A DNA stretch of 64,000 bases. Origin: Hoyosella sp. YIM 151337 (GTDB lineage: Bacteria > Actinomycetota > Actinomycetes > Mycobacteriales > Mycobacteriaceae). How positions within the stretch are numbered: the first letter of the stretch is position 1; each line of letters starts with the position of its first letter. Made by a program: the position numbers and the translations under genes. The notes under the pieces were generated by a model that saw nothing but the letters and a program-made list of their open reading frames with translations, did not search any database and was not told the DNA's origin. Below are positions 37,485-47,332 of this stretch, piece by piece. The DNA lies in assembly GCF_026041215.1 (NCBI RefSeq), contig NZ_JAPEIQ010000046.1, positions 1 to 64,000 of the forward strand, written 5' to 3'.

Positions 37485-38882
37485 TCAGTTAGCTGACGCG
37501 GCCTTCACCTCGTCATAACGCGCAAGCGCCTCCTTCCGCTCCTCCGCGTGATCGACAATCGGCGCCGGATAACCGGTGACATCCTCACCCCGCTCGCCTA
37601 CCGTGTGCACCTTCGCTCCATCGATGTTGCGAAGTTCAGGCACCCATCGGCGCACGTACTCACCATCCGGATCGAATTTCTTCCCTTGCGTCACCGGATT
37701 GAAAATACGGAAGAACGGCGATGCATCCGTGCCGGAGCCCGCTACCCACTGCCACCCGTGCTGATTCGCCGGCAGGTCACCGTCCACGAGGTACCGCATG
37801 AAATGCCGCGCACCCCACCACCACGGCAGGTGGAGGTCCTTCACAAGGAAGGACGCGACAATCATCCGCACCCGGTTATGCATCCAGCCTTCCGCCCGCA
37901 ATTGCCGCATTCCAGCGTCGACAATCGGATAACCCGTTTCGCCATCACACCACGCCCGGAAGCATCGCCACGCTTCATCTCCCGAATCGAGCGGCATCGC
38001 ATCGAACTTACGGTCAAGGTTTCTGCGCGCTGAATCCGGATTATGGTGCAGCACGTCACCGTAGAAATCGCGCCACGCGAGCTGACGCCGGTATTCTCGC
38101 GCCCCGTCGCTGTCAATAGTGGCCAGGTCGGCCAGCATCGTGCGCGGGTGGATCGTGCCGAACTTCAAATGCACCGACATACGACTGGTGTCATCGAGAT
38201 CGGGACGGTCCCTGTTCGCGTGATACTCGTTCACGCCACCGCCGTCTGCTTTCAGAAACTTCCGCCACTGCCGCTGGGCGGCGTCTTCGCCCACCGCGCA
38301 CACTGGTTCTTCGTCCGGCAGCTCCGCCCGCCGGAACTGCCGGACGTCCTCTGGGTCTAACCACGCCACTGTGCTCGCGTCAGTTTTCGCCGGCTTGCGC
38401 CAGCCATGGTCCAGCCAGCTGCGGTAGAACGGTGTAAACACCCGATAGGGACTGCCGTCTTGCTTGACGACACGCCCAGGTGACACCGCGAACGGAGACC
38501 CGGTACGTACGAGGTCGATCTTTTCCGCGATCTGCTCGTCGCGGGCAGCCCCGTAGGGCCCGAAATCCGCGGATACGTGCACCTGGCTCGCCCCAATGGC
38601 TTCTGCCAAGCCGGGAATAACCCGGATCGGCTCGCCTTCCACGACGAGCAGCTTCCCGCCGAGCTGTCGGTCGAGATCACGCAGGCAGGCATGCAGCGCT
38701 GCGACACGATGAGCTCCAGCAGGGCCGAGCAGTGCGGGGTCGAGGACGAAAACTCCGAGCGCCTGCTCCGCCGCTGCCGCCGCAGCAAGGAAGGTCGGCA
38801 TATCGCGAGTGCGCAAATCGCGCCGAAACCACACAATTGTGTTCTCAGCCACTTTTTCCGAGCGTGTCGCAGCGATTCTCAT
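37485..38882 (-). CDS. phrB: Deoxyribodipyrimidine photolyase (class I CPD)
   Basis: A 465-residue light-driven DNA repair enzyme. The N-terminal antenna domain opens with I-V-W-F-R-R-D-L-R-T-R-D, and the FAD domain has W-R-D-F-Y, M-H-N-R-V-R-M-I-V-A-S-F-L and N-Q-H-G-W-Q-W-V-A-G-S-G-T-D. These signatures are standard for bacterial CPD photolyases. ATG 38882 has AAGGAG immediately upstream; a GTG 12 codons later (V-A-E-N-T) would also give a normal protein. It is divergent from the heptad-repeat gene across a near-palindrome at 38933-38948. Confidence 0.93.
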   Translation of the reverse strand: MRIAATRSEKVAENTIVWFRRDLRTRDMPTFLAAAAAAEQALGVFVLDPALLGPAGAHRVAALHACLRDLDRQLGGKLLVVEGEPIRVIPGLAEAIGASQVHVSADFGPYGAARDEQIAEKIDLVRTGSPFAVSPGRVVKQDGSPYRVFTPFYRSWLDHGWRKPAKTDASTVAWLDPEDVRQFRRAELPDEEPVCAVGEDAAQRQWRKFLKADGGGVNEYHANRDRPDLDDTSRMSVHLKFGTIHPRTMLADLATIDSDGAREYRRQLAWRDFYGDVLHHNPDSARRNLDRKFDAMPLDSGDEAWRCFRAWCDGETGYPIVDAGMRQLRAEGWMHNRVRMIVASFLVKDLHLPWWWGARHFMRYLVDGDLPANQHGWQWVAGSGTDASPFFRIFNPVTQGKKFDPDGEYVRRWVPELRNIDGAKVHTVGERGEDVTGYPAPIVDHAEERKEALARYDEVKAASAN

Positions 38883-38976
38883 CAACTCCTTAAAGAAGGT
38901 TCAGAGCTCCAATACTTGGCGCTCATAGCGTCGAATACATATGTGTTCAGCTTTCCGCCTTAAAGGAGCGAATTCA

Positions 38977-40005
38977 ATGAAACGAGCCCGCCAGTTCCGG
39001 CTGCCCGCCGTCCTTGCCGCGGCGGCGCTGCTGCTGACGTTCGGCTCTGCTGCTGTGCTCCTCACGGAGCGCGGTGGCTCCCCCATTCTGGAATCCAGCG
39101 AACCGGAATCGGTTGTGCTCGACGAAGAGCTTGAGCGCGCGCTTCGGGTGCTTCGTCAGAATAACCTCAGCGCAACGTTTCTTACGGCGGGTACGCAGCA
39201 GGCGGCGAGCGGTGCGGGTCAGTTGTCGGACGGCGCTAAGCAACTCTCCACTGGACTTGGCCAGGCCCAGCTCGGCGCCAGCCAGCTCGCGGACGGCAGC
39301 AGCGAACTCGCCAATGGCATCGCTCAAGTCGACGATGGCGCCACCGAACTTCGCGGCGGAATGACCGAGTTCGCCGGTGGCATCGATCAACTTGGAGAGG
39401 GCGCGACGCAGATCAGCACAGGTGTCGACGAACTCGTCACCCTCCTGCTTCCGTTAAAGGAAGCAGCTGCGCCGTTTTCGCCGGAGGCAGCGCAGGCTTT
39501 GGCGCAGCTGGAGGAACTGCGCGGGGGTGCGGCTGAGCTTGCCTACCAGCTGAATAACCCCGCCAGCGACTTCCGCTCGGGCGCGACACAGCTGCAGGCC
39601 GGAACGGCACAGTTGAGCGACGGTACCCAGCAGCTTCGCGGCGGCGGCTTCGAAGTTCGCGATGGCGCGATTCAGTTGCGGGATGGCCTCAGCTTGCTCA
39701 CCGACGGATCGGGACAGCTTGTCGCGGGCACCGATCAGTTGGCTAGTGGGGCCGGTCAGCTCCAAACGAACGCGGAGAAGCTCACCGGGTCGGTCGATGA
39801 TGTAGTCCGGAACACGCCGCGCGGCAACGCAGCGAACGGAAACAACGCTGTCTCGAACACCGCCGCCGAGACAACCGTTCAGCCCGCGACGTCTGAACTC
39901 ACCCCCACAACCGCCGCAGCGCTTGCCGGGGTCGGCGCCGGGATAACGCTGCTCCTCACCTCCGGTGTTCTGGCGATAGCGCGCCGCCGGTCACCAGCCG
40001 AGTGA
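38977..40005 (+). CDS. Membrane-anchored X3-Leu-X2-Gly heptad-repeat protein
   Basis: A 342-residue protein with an N-terminal signal/anchor helix (about residues 10-30), a central region of about 20 heptads of the pattern xxQLxxG or xxELxxG (residues 75-275), and a C-terminal helix (about 315-335) followed by R-R-R. Topologically it resembles YhgE/Pip-type proteins reduced to their heptad region, which would form a long surface-exposed coiled rod held at both ends by the membrane. ATG 38977 has AAAGGAG 7-8 nt upstream. A strong terminator follows. Function is unknown; partners of RND/MmpL-type lipid exporters are a speculation. Confidence 0.8.
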   Translation: MKRARQFRLPAVLAAAALLLTFGSAAVLLTERGGSPILESSEPESVVLDEELERALRVLRQNNLSATFLTAGTQQAASGAGQLSDGAKQLSTGLGQAQLGASQLADGSSELANGIAQVDDGATELRGGMTEFAGGIDQLGEGATQISTGVDELVTLLLPLKEAAAPFSPEAAQALAQLEELRGGAAELAYQLNNPASDFRSGATQLQAGTAQLSDGTQQLRGGGFEVRDGAIQLRDGLSLLTDGSGQLVAGTDQLASGAGQLQTNAEKLTGSVDDVVRNTPRGNAANGNNAVSNTAAETTVQPATSELTPTTAAALAGVGAGITLLLTSGVLAIARRRSPAE

Positions 40006-40027
40006 GCACAGGCCCGCAAAAAGCAGA

Positions 40028-40053
40028 AACGCCCGGCGTTTGCCGGGCGTTTA
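40028..40053. terminator. Bidirectional terminator
   Basis: AAACGCCCGGC (40028-40038), GTTT loop, GCCGGGCGTTT (40043-40053), then ATTG; the minus strand ends similarly with TTTC. It separates the convergent heptad-repeat gene and FKBP gene. Confidence 0.85.
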
Positions 40054-40075
40054 TTGCTGTTGTTTGCCGCCTAGG

Positions 40076-40435
40076 CTACTTCACATCAAGCAGATCGATG
40101 ACGAACACCAACGTCCGTCCAGAGAGACGATGCCCAGATCCTGCGGGACCGTAAGCTTGATCCGGTGGGATGGTCAACTGGCGGCGGCCGCCGATCCGCA
40201 TGCCGGGGATGCCATCCTGCCAGCCCTTGATCAGCCCGCGCAGCGGAAAACTGATCGATTCACCGCGGTTCCAGGAGGAGTCGAATTCCTCACCGCTTTC
40301 GAAATCGACGCCAACATAGTGCACCTCAACGGTGTCTCCGGGCTGAGCTTCTTCGCCGTCACCGACGAGCAGGTCCTGGATCACCAGTTCTGCAGGTGGC
40401 GGGCCGGGCTGGAATTCTACTTCAGGCTTTGTCAT
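40076..40435 (-). CDS. FKBP-type peptidyl-prolyl isomerase
   Basis: A 119-residue single-domain FKBP (V-H-Y-V-G, E-F-D-S-S-W, F-P-L, I-K-G-W-Q-D-G-I-P-G-M, and F-V-I-D-L-L at the end), cytoplasmic, assisting folding by proline isomerisation. It follows gltA by 3 nt on the same strand, so the two are co-transcribed. The active-site aromatic residues (Y, F, D, W) are present. Confidence 0.92.
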   Translation of the reverse strand: MTKPEVEFQPGPPPAELVIQDLLVGDGEEAQPGDTVEVHYVGVDFESGEEFDSSWNRGESISFPLRGLIKGWQDGIPGMRIGGRRQLTIPPDQAYGPAGSGHRLSGRTLVFVIDLLDVK

Positions 40436-40438
40436 GAG

Positions 40439-41737
40439 TTATCGCGCCGAAACCTCTACATAGTCGCGTTCGGTGTAACCGGTATAGATCTGCCGGGGAC
40501 GCCCGATCTTGGTGGTGGGATCGGCGTGCATTTCACGCCAGTGGGCGATCCACCCGGGGAGACGGCCCAGGGCGAACAGCACCGTGAACATGCGCGTCGG
40601 GAAACCCATCGCGCGGTAGATCAGGCCGGTGTAAAAGTCCACGTTCGGGTACAGCTTGCGCTCGATGAAGTAATCATCGGTCAGCGCCGCCTCCTCGAGC
40701 GTCATCGCAATATCGAGCAACTCGTCGCGAGCGCCAAGTTTGCCGAGAACGTCATGCGCCGTCTTCTTCACGATCGCCGCGCGCGGATCATAGTTGCGGT
40801 ACACGCGGTGCCCGAAGCCCATGAGCTTCACGCCCGCTTCTTTGTTCTTGACCTTACGGATGAACTCCGACACATCGAGGCCACTCGCCTTGATGTCATC
40901 GAGCATTTCGAGCACAGCCTGGTTGGCGCCGCCGTGCAGTGGGCCCCACAGCGCATTGATGCCACCCGAAATTGACGTGAACAGGTTCGCGTCGGAGGAG
41001 CCCACCAGGCGCACCGTGGACGTGGAACAGTTCTGCTCGTGGTCCGCATGGAGGATCAGCAGCATGTCGAGCGCCTTCACCACTTCTGGGTCCGGCTCGT
41101 ACGGTTCAGCGGGAAATCCGAACGTCATACGCAGGAAGTTCTCGACGAGCGTGTTGGAGTTATCCGGATACAAGAAGGGCTGGCCCACGGACTTCTTGTA
41201 CGCATACGCGGCGATCGTCGGGAGCTTTGCAAGCAATCGGATCGTCGACACCTCGACCTGCTGCGGGTCGTTCGGGTCCAGCGAATCCTGGTAATAGGCC
41301 GACAACGCGTTCGCTGCGCTGGAGAGCACTGGCATGGGATGTGCGTTGCGCGGAAAGCCGTCGAAGAATCGCTTCAGATCCTCGTGCAGCATGGTGTGCC
41401 GCTGAATCCGATGGGTAAAGTCATCGAGTTGCTCACTGCTTGGCAGTTCGCCATAGATCAGCAGGTACGACACCTCGAGGAACGACGACTTCTCGGCAAG
41501 CTGCTCGATCGGGTAACCCCGGTATCGGAGGATGCCTTTTTCGCCATCGATATAGGTAATCGCCGACTCGGTAGACGCGGTGTTGACGAAACCACCGTCG
41601 AGCGTGGTGTATCCCGTCGTAGCCAACAGTTTGCCGAGGTTAATGCCGTCGTTGCCCTCGGTCGCCCGAGTGATCGACATTTTGTACTCGCCACCGGGGT
41701 AACTGAGTACTACTTTTTCCTCATTATCAGCGGGCAC
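40439..41737 (-). CDS. gltA: Citrate synthase (main, hexameric type)
   Basis: A 432-residue type II citrate synthase that condenses oxaloacetate and acetyl-CoA. Signatures: the N-terminal domain (G-F-V-N-T-A-S-T-E-S-A-I-T-Y), L-H-A-D-H-E-Q-N-C-S-T-S-T-V-R, W-G-P-L-H-G-G-A-N and M-G-F-G-H-R-V-Y. The GTG at 41737 has AAGGAG 9 nt upstream. It matches GltA2 of mycobacteria. The FKBP gene follows directly. Confidence 0.95.
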   Translation of the reverse strand: MPADNEEKVVLSYPGGEYKMSITRATEGNDGINLGKLLATTGYTTLDGGFVNTASTESAITYIDGEKGILRYRGYPIEQLAEKSSFLEVSYLLIYGELPSSEQLDDFTHRIQRHTMLHEDLKRFFDGFPRNAHPMPVLSSAANALSAYYQDSLDPNDPQQVEVSTIRLLAKLPTIAAYAYKKSVGQPFLYPDNSNTLVENFLRMTFGFPAEPYEPDPEVVKALDMLLILHADHEQNCSTSTVRLVGSSDANLFTSISGGINALWGPLHGGANQAVLEMLDDIKASGLDVSEFIRKVKNKEAGVKLMGFGHRVYRNYDPRAAIVKKTAHDVLGKLGARDELLDIAMTLEEAALTDDYFIERKLYPNVDFYTGLIYRAMGFPTRMFTVLFALGRLPGWIAHWREMHADPTTKIGRPRQIYTGYTERDYVEVSAR

Positions 41738-41823
41738 GAGGGCTCCTTTTCACACTCAACTCGTCAGTAGCCTATCGGCCTATGCGCAAGCTCTCAACGC
41801 ACAACCATAACGATGAACCTAGT

Positions 41824-41852
41824 CCCTGGTGACCTCACCACCGTCACCAGGG
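41824..41852. terminator. Inverted repeat between pdxH and gltA
   Basis: CCCTGGTGAC (41824-41833), 9-nt loop, GTCACCAGGG (41843-41852). It lies 34 nt beyond the pdxH stop on the minus strand and 87 nt before gltA. It lacks a T-run, so it could be a terminator or an operator for gltA (the half-sites GGTGAC/GTCACC). Confidence 0.45.
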
Positions 41853-41885
41853 TCCAGGTGAGGCGGTCTTGACCCAGACTGCCAA

Positions 41886-42614
41886 TCAGGGCTGCAACCT
41901 GAAAACCTCCCATCCCGCGCTCGTCTTCTCGCAGCGAATCCGGTTGTGAAGCCGGTTCTCTCGCCCCTGCCAGAACTCTACGACGGACGGCTCGAGGCGG
42001 TAACCGCCCCAGAACGGTGGCACTGGGACGTAATCCACATCACAGAATTGCTTGGTAACGGCCGCGAGCGCCGCCTCGAGATCCGCGCGCGAACCGATGC
42101 GCCGGGATTGGTGTGACGCCCAAGCCCCCAGTTGTGAGCCCCGCGGCCGCGTGTCCCAGTACTCACGCGTCTCCTCCGGGCCCACGCGCGTCACCGAACC
42201 GCGCACGTGAACCTGCCGCTCCAGCAGGACCCAGGGAAAAGTCACAGACGCAAACGGGTGCAGATCGAGGTGCTGCGCTTTGCCCGATTCGTAATTCGTG
42301 TAAAAGACGATTCCACGCTCGTCAGCGCCCTTGCACAGCACCGTGCGCGTAGCGGGAAGACCACGCTGATCAACTGTTGCGAGCACCATTGCGTTAGGCT
42401 CCGGGATGCGCCCGCCATCGGGTGCGACATACTCGGTGGCGTCACGCAGCCATTGCACGAAGAGCGCCAGCCAGCCGTCAGCAAGCCAGCTCTCATCGAG
42501 ATGCGGATGCTCTCTCGGCACGGGTGGCACCGGTTTTTTCCCGTAAGCAACACGCATGTGTGCCAGATCGAGAGAATCGGAGGAGTAAGACGGGTTCAGC
42601 ACCACACTGCACAC
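41886..42614 (-). CDS. pdxH: Pyridoxamine 5'-phosphate oxidase
   Basis: A protein of up to 242 residues that oxidises PNP/PMP to pyridoxal 5'-phosphate using FMN. Family motifs: [24 protein letters not shown], and a C-terminal P[10 protein letters not shown] with N-R-L-H-x-R-I-R. The start is uncertain among three nearby GTGs (42614, 42605, 42602). It is divergent from the second citrate synthase. Its product is the cofactor of SerC encoded nearby. Confidence 0.93.
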   Translation of the reverse strand: MCSVVLNPSYSSDSLDLAHMRVAYGKKPVPPVPREHPHLDESWLADGWLALFVQWLRDATEYVAPDGGRIPEPNAMVLATVDQRGLPATRTVLCKGADERGIVFYTNYESGKAQHLDLHPFASVTFPWVLLERQVHVRGSVTRVGPEETREYWDTRPRGSQLGAWASHQSRRIGSRADLEAALAAVTKQFCDVDYVPVPPFWGGYRLEPSVVEFWQGRENRLHNRIRCEKTSAGWEVFRLQP

Positions 42615-42675
42615 GCTACGCGCAACCCGGCATGATTCCGTCCCGGACGCTTTTCACCCGCCCGAGGCCTGCTGG

Positions 42676-42690
42676 GGCCGGTCACCGGCC
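42676..42690. promoter_or_regulatory. Perfect 15-bp palindrome upstream of the second citrate synthase
   Basis: GGCCGGT-C-ACCGGCC, 47 bp before the citA ATG and about 60 bp before the pdxH start. The position in a divergent promoter region suggests an operator; a GC-rich hairpin is the alternative. Confidence 0.4.
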
Positions 42691-42737
42691 TGAGACTCCG
42701 CACACCATCCACGTCAACTCGCACAGGAGCTAACGCT

Positions 42738-43892
42738 ATGGCAGCGCAAATACCGGAAGGCTTCTCCCCTGGATTGGAAGGGGTGCTCGCATTCACGACA
42801 GAGATCGCGGAACCCGACAAAGATGGTGGTGCTCTGCGTTACCGAGGTGTCGACATCGAAGACCTCGTCAGCCGCGGCGTCCCATTTGGCGACGTCTGGG
42901 CACTGCTTGTAGACGGAAAGTTCGGGCACAGTCTGCCGCCTGCGGAGCCGTTCCCCTTGCCGGTGCATACCGGTGACGTCCGGGTTGACGTACAGGCCGG
43001 GCTCGCGATGCTCGCCCCGATCTGGGGCTACCAGCCGCTGCTCGATATCGACGAGGAAACCGCGCGTGAGCAGCTAGCTCGTGCGTCAGTGATGGCGCTT
43101 TCTTATGTCGCGCAGTCTGCGCGCGGCATCTACCAGCCTGCCGTGCCGCAGAAAATCATCGACGAATGTCCCACCGTGACGGCCCGCTTCATGACGCGGT
43201 GGAAGGGCGATCCCGACCCTGATCACATCAAAGCGATTGACGCCTACTGGGTGTCTGCCGCGGAGCACGGCCTGAACGCATCGACATTCACGGCCCGCGT
43301 GATCGCATCCACCGGCGCGGACGTCGCTGCCAGTCTTTCGGGCGCAATCGGCGCCATGTCCGGGCCCCTGCATGGTGGCGCACCTGCTCGGGTGCTGCCC
43401 ATGATCGAGGAAGCTGAGCGCAGCCATGACCCGCGGGCAATGGTCAAAGGCATTCTCGACCGTAAGGAACGCCTGATGGGCTTCGGACACCGCGTGTACC
43501 GCGCAGAAGACCCGCGTGCCCGTGTACTTCGCAATACCTGCAAAGCGCTGGGCGCACCCCGCTACGAGGCTGCTGCGGCACTCGAGCAAGCAGCGCTTAC
43601 AGAGCTGCGTGAACGCCGGCCCGACCGCGCGATCGAAACTAATGTCGAGTTTTGGGCCGCGGTCATTCTGGATTTCGCCGGGGTGCCGCCACACATGATG
43701 CCGGCCATGTTCACCTGCGCGCGGACCGCTGGCTGGTGTGCCCACATCCTGGAGCAGAAACGGCTCGGCAAGCTGGTGCGGCCAGCCGCGCTGTATGTGG
43801 GGCCGGCGCCGCGTACGCCCGAAGACGTGGCGGGCTGGAGCCAGCTGACCGACCAGGGACAGCAAGGTTTTTTGCGGCGCATACTAGGCTAG
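42738..43892 (+). CDS. citA: Citrate synthase-like enzyme, CitA type
   Basis: A 384-residue second citrate synthase, shorter at the N-terminus than gltA. Active-site segments H-G-L-N-A-S-T-F-T-A-R, G-P-L-H-G-G-A-P-A, M-G-F-G-H-R-V-Y and E-T-N-V-E-F are intact. It matches mycobacterial CitA (Rv0889c). ATG 42738 has AGGAG about 10 nt upstream. The pair may work under different acetyl-CoA supply, or this one may act as a 2-methylcitrate synthase. Confidence 0.92.
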   Translation: MAAQIPEGFSPGLEGVLAFTTEIAEPDKDGGALRYRGVDIEDLVSRGVPFGDVWALLVDGKFGHSLPPAEPFPLPVHTGDVRVDVQAGLAMLAPIWGYQPLLDIDEETAREQLARASVMALSYVAQSARGIYQPAVPQKIIDECPTVTARFMTRWKGDPDPDHIKAIDAYWVSAAEHGLNASTFTARVIASTGADVAASLSGAIGAMSGPLHGGAPARVLPMIEEAERSHDPRAMVKGILDRKERLMGFGHRVYRAEDPRARVLRNTCKALGAPRYEAAAALEQAALTELRERRPDRAIETNVEFWAAVILDFAGVPPHMMPAMFTCARTAGWCAHILEQKRLGKLVRPAALYVGPAPRTPEDVAGWSQLTDQGQQGFLRRILG

Positions 43893-43917
43893 TCGCGAAG
43901 CTGTGGCACAGAACTGA

Positions 43918-45087
<1,170 letters not shown>

Positions 45088-45184
45088 CACACAGCGCGTG
45101 TCCCTACCGAAACTGTGGTCACGACTCCATTACAGTGCGATAAAGACGCGAAGTTCTACGTCGCGAGTTGCCTGAGGAGGAAGC

Positions 45185-46015
45185 GTGCGAGAGCTCAAGG
45201 TGGTCGGGATTGAATCCGACGGCAGCGCAATCATCTGCGCGGACGTCAATACGGGAGCGAAATTCCGCATCCCCGCCGACGACCGCCTGCGTGCCGCCTC
45301 GCACGGTGATCTAAGCCGACTGGGTCAGATCGAGGTTGAGATGGAGAGCCGTCTGCGGCCTCGCGAAATCCAGGCGCGCATTCGCGCTGGCGCGAGCGTG
45401 CGACAGATAGCTGAGGAATCGGGGCTGCCCACCGCGCGTGTAGAGAGTTTCGCGCACCCGGTGCTCCTTGAGCGCGCTCGCATGGCTCAGATGGCACGCA
45501 ACTCACATCCCCTCCTCGAAGATGGTCCTGCGCTGCAAACGCTTGCTACCGCAGTCGCGCATACGTTCGGTGCGCGTGGCCAGAAATTCGAAGAGGCAAC
45601 CTGGGATGCGTGGCGCAATGAGCAGGGCCGCTGGGTGGTGCAGCTCGCGTGGGAAGCCGGGCGGACCGAGAACAAAGCGCACTGGCGTTTCCAGCCCGGC
45701 GCTGACGGCGGCACCGCAGCTCCGCTGGACGAGCTCGCTAAGGAATTGGTCACGACTGACACGCCCAGGCCCCGCCCCGCGCTGAGCCCCGTCACGCCGA
45801 TCGTCGCTGCGAAGCCTGCCAAGCCAGCTCCGCAGCCCGAGGCGCCAGCGGAGCCTCAAGCTGCACAACCAGCCTCGCCCGCAGCTGAGAAGCCAGCCGA
45901 GAAGACGCCGAAACAACCCGCCCCGGCGCCCGCCAGCGGGAAGAAGAAGCCCGCTATGCCGTCCTGGGAGGATGTACTGCTCGGGGTTCGGACAGGCACC
46001 GGGCCTGAGCACTGA
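45185..46015 (+). CDS. sepH: Cell-division regulator SepH (DUF3071)
   Basis: A 276-residue actinobacterial septation protein. The N-terminal DUF3071 region (residues 1-165) begins R-E-L-K-V-V-G-I and includes a helix-turn-helix-like segment (V-R-Q-I-A-E-E-S-G-L-P-x-x-R-V-E). A Pro/Ala/Lys-rich linker follows and the C-terminal conserved S-W-E-D-V-L-L-G-V-R. SepH is known to stimulate FtsZ assembly. GTG 45185 has GGAGGAAGC directly upstream, an excellent Shine-Dalgarno. Confidence 0.92.
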   Translation: MRELKVVGIESDGSAIICADVNTGAKFRIPADDRLRAASHGDLSRLGQIEVEMESRLRPREIQARIRAGASVRQIAEESGLPTARVESFAHPVLLERARMAQMARNSHPLLEDGPALQTLATAVAHTFGARGQKFEEATWDAWRNEQGRWVVQLAWEAGRTENKAHWRFQPGADGGTAAPLDELAKELVTTDTPRPRPALSPVTPIVAAKPAKPAPQPEAPAEPQAAQPASPAAEKPAEKTPKQPAPAPASGKKKPAMPSWEDVLLGVRTGTGPEH

Positions 46016-46056
46016 TCCACAGCACGTTCACGTCCCGCCACTCGTAAGATCAAGGT

Positions 46057-46158
46057 ATGCGAAAGCGACCGCTGCTGACGATTGGCGGGATCCTCCTTCT
46101 GGTCCTGTTCCTCGCCATTGTGGGCCCGTGGGTGTACCTCAATTTCATCGCACCGTGA
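46057..46158 (+). CDS. Very small single-pass membrane protein
   Basis: A 33-residue frame: M-R-K-R-P, then about 20 hydrophobic residues (L-L-T-I-G-G-I-L-L-L-V-L-F-L-A-I-V-G-P-W) and V-Y-L-N-F-I-A-P. The positive N-terminus plus one helix is a convincing small membrane protein, but the AAGG is only 1 nt from the ATG, so initiation is weakly supported. It lies between sepH and a convergent DUF2537 gene. Confidence 0.4.
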   Translation: MRKRPLLTIGGILLLVLFLAIVGPWVYLNFIAP

Positions 46159-46164
46159 ACTCCG

Positions 46165-46467
46165 TCAAAGCGAACCGCTGAACACCCCGACGATCAGGAA
46201 TCCCCACGCGAAAAGCGCCCCCATAGCGATGCCGAGGGCCGCGAAACGCAGCGTTGGCCGCTTCCGCCACTCCCATAAGGGCTGAGCGAACCCGATTGCG
46301 ACAGTTACGTTGAGAACGAGAGCGAGCAACGGGTGGATGGCTACCAGCCCGCTGCCAGCCGCCGCGACGATCACCCCGACTATCAGCGCCACGGAACCCG
46401 CGAACACGAGGCCCAGCACCCAGGTTTCCGTCCGATCCTCACGTTCTGCCACCCGTACCCGCCTCAC
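46165..46467 (-). CDS. DUF2537 membrane protein (Rv0882-like)
   Basis: A 100-residue protein with three hydrophobic helices and the conserved W-E-W-R-K-R-P-T-L-R loop, as in DUF2537 proteins of Mycobacteriales. Function unknown. The GTG at 46467 is 3 nt after the RNA methyltransferase stop on the same strand, so the two form an operon, as in M. tuberculosis. Confidence 0.8.
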   Translation of the reverse strand: MRRVRVAEREDRTETWVLGLVFAGSVALIVGVIVAAAGSGLVAIHPLLALVLNVTVAIGFAQPLWEWRKRPTLRFAALGIAMGALFAWGFLIVGVFSGSL

Positions 46468-46470
46468 TGC

Positions 46471-47280
46471 CTAGTAGTCGCGCAACCGCGCGCGCTCATA
46501 AAATGCCACCGCAGCAGCGGTTGCCACGTTAAGCGAATCAACTCCCGCGGACATCGGTATGTGTACCCGCGCGTCGGCACGCGTGAGCGCCTGTTCCGTC
46601 AGCCCCGGGCCTTCTGCTCCGAGCAGCAACGCGACCTTGTCCGGGGTGACTGCATTCGCTAGCGGAAGTGAGGGCTGCGCCGGGGTCAGAGCGACGACGT
46701 GGAAGCCGTAATCCTGCAGAACCCCGATCGACTCCGGCCACGCTGCGGCGGGCGCGAACGGCACCCGCAGAACATGCCCCATCGATACCCGGACCGATCG
46801 GCGGTAAAGCGGGTCAGAACAGCGGTCGCCGAGGATGACCGCATCGACGCCCAGCGCGGCCGCATTGCGGAAAATCGCGCCGAGGTTCTCGTGGTCATTC
46901 ACGCCTTCGAGGACGGCTACCGTGCGCGCTGTGCTGAGTATCTCCGCCATGTCGCGCGCCGCCGGCCGCCGCGCGACGGCGAGCACTCCCCTGTTGAGGT
47001 GAAACCCCACAACCTGGGCCATCACGTCAGGGTTGACTGTGAAGTACGGTGCGCGTAATGGGGCGAGTTGTGCACGCAGCTGCTCATAGCGGCGTTCCAC
47101 ACCGAGCAGCGCGTACGGTTCGAATGGGGTTCCCAGCATGCGTTCGACGACTACCGTCCCCTCTCCGATCACTAACCCTCTGCCGCCGGGCCGGTCTGGC
47201 CGCCGGTCAGCAGTGGTCAGATCCCGGAAATCGTCGACCCGTGGGTCGCTAGGGTCGGTGATATCGACGGTGTAGGCCAC
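46471..47280 (-). CDS. TrmH/SpoU-family RNA 2'-O-methyltransferase (Rv0881-like)
   Basis: A 269-residue SPOUT methyltransferase. The C-terminal knot motifs are N-D-H-E-N-L-G-A-I-F-R-N-A-A (motif 1), L-L-L-G-A-E-G-P-G-L (motif 2) and I-P-M-S-A-G-V-D-S-L-N-V-A-T-A (motif 3). The N-terminal domain resembles substrate-binding L30e-like regions. It should methylate a ribose in tRNA or rRNA. The GTG at 47280 is immediately preceded by GAGGAG. Confidence 0.9.
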   Translation of the reverse strand: MAYTVDITDPSDPRVDDFRDLTTADRRPDRPGGRGLVIGEGTVVVERMLGTPFEPYALLGVERRYEQLRAQLAPLRAPYFTVNPDVMAQVVGFHLNRGVLAVARRPAARDMAEILSTARTVAVLEGVNDHENLGAIFRNAAALGVDAVILGDRCSDPLYRRSVRVSMGHVLRVPFAPAAAWPESIGVLQDYGFHVVALTPAQPSLPLANAVTPDKVALLLGAEGPGLTEQALTRADARVHIPMSAGVDSLNVATAAAVAFYERARLRDY

Positions 47281-47332
47281 CTCCTCATCCTATTGAGATG
47301 TATTGCGACGGCGTATGTGCCAAGCTCGTGCT

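Noticed and set aside
39181-39770. Periodic DNA that looked like a tandem repeat or CRISPR-like array
   Set aside because: Units are not identical; the period is 21 nt and reflects the coded heptads.
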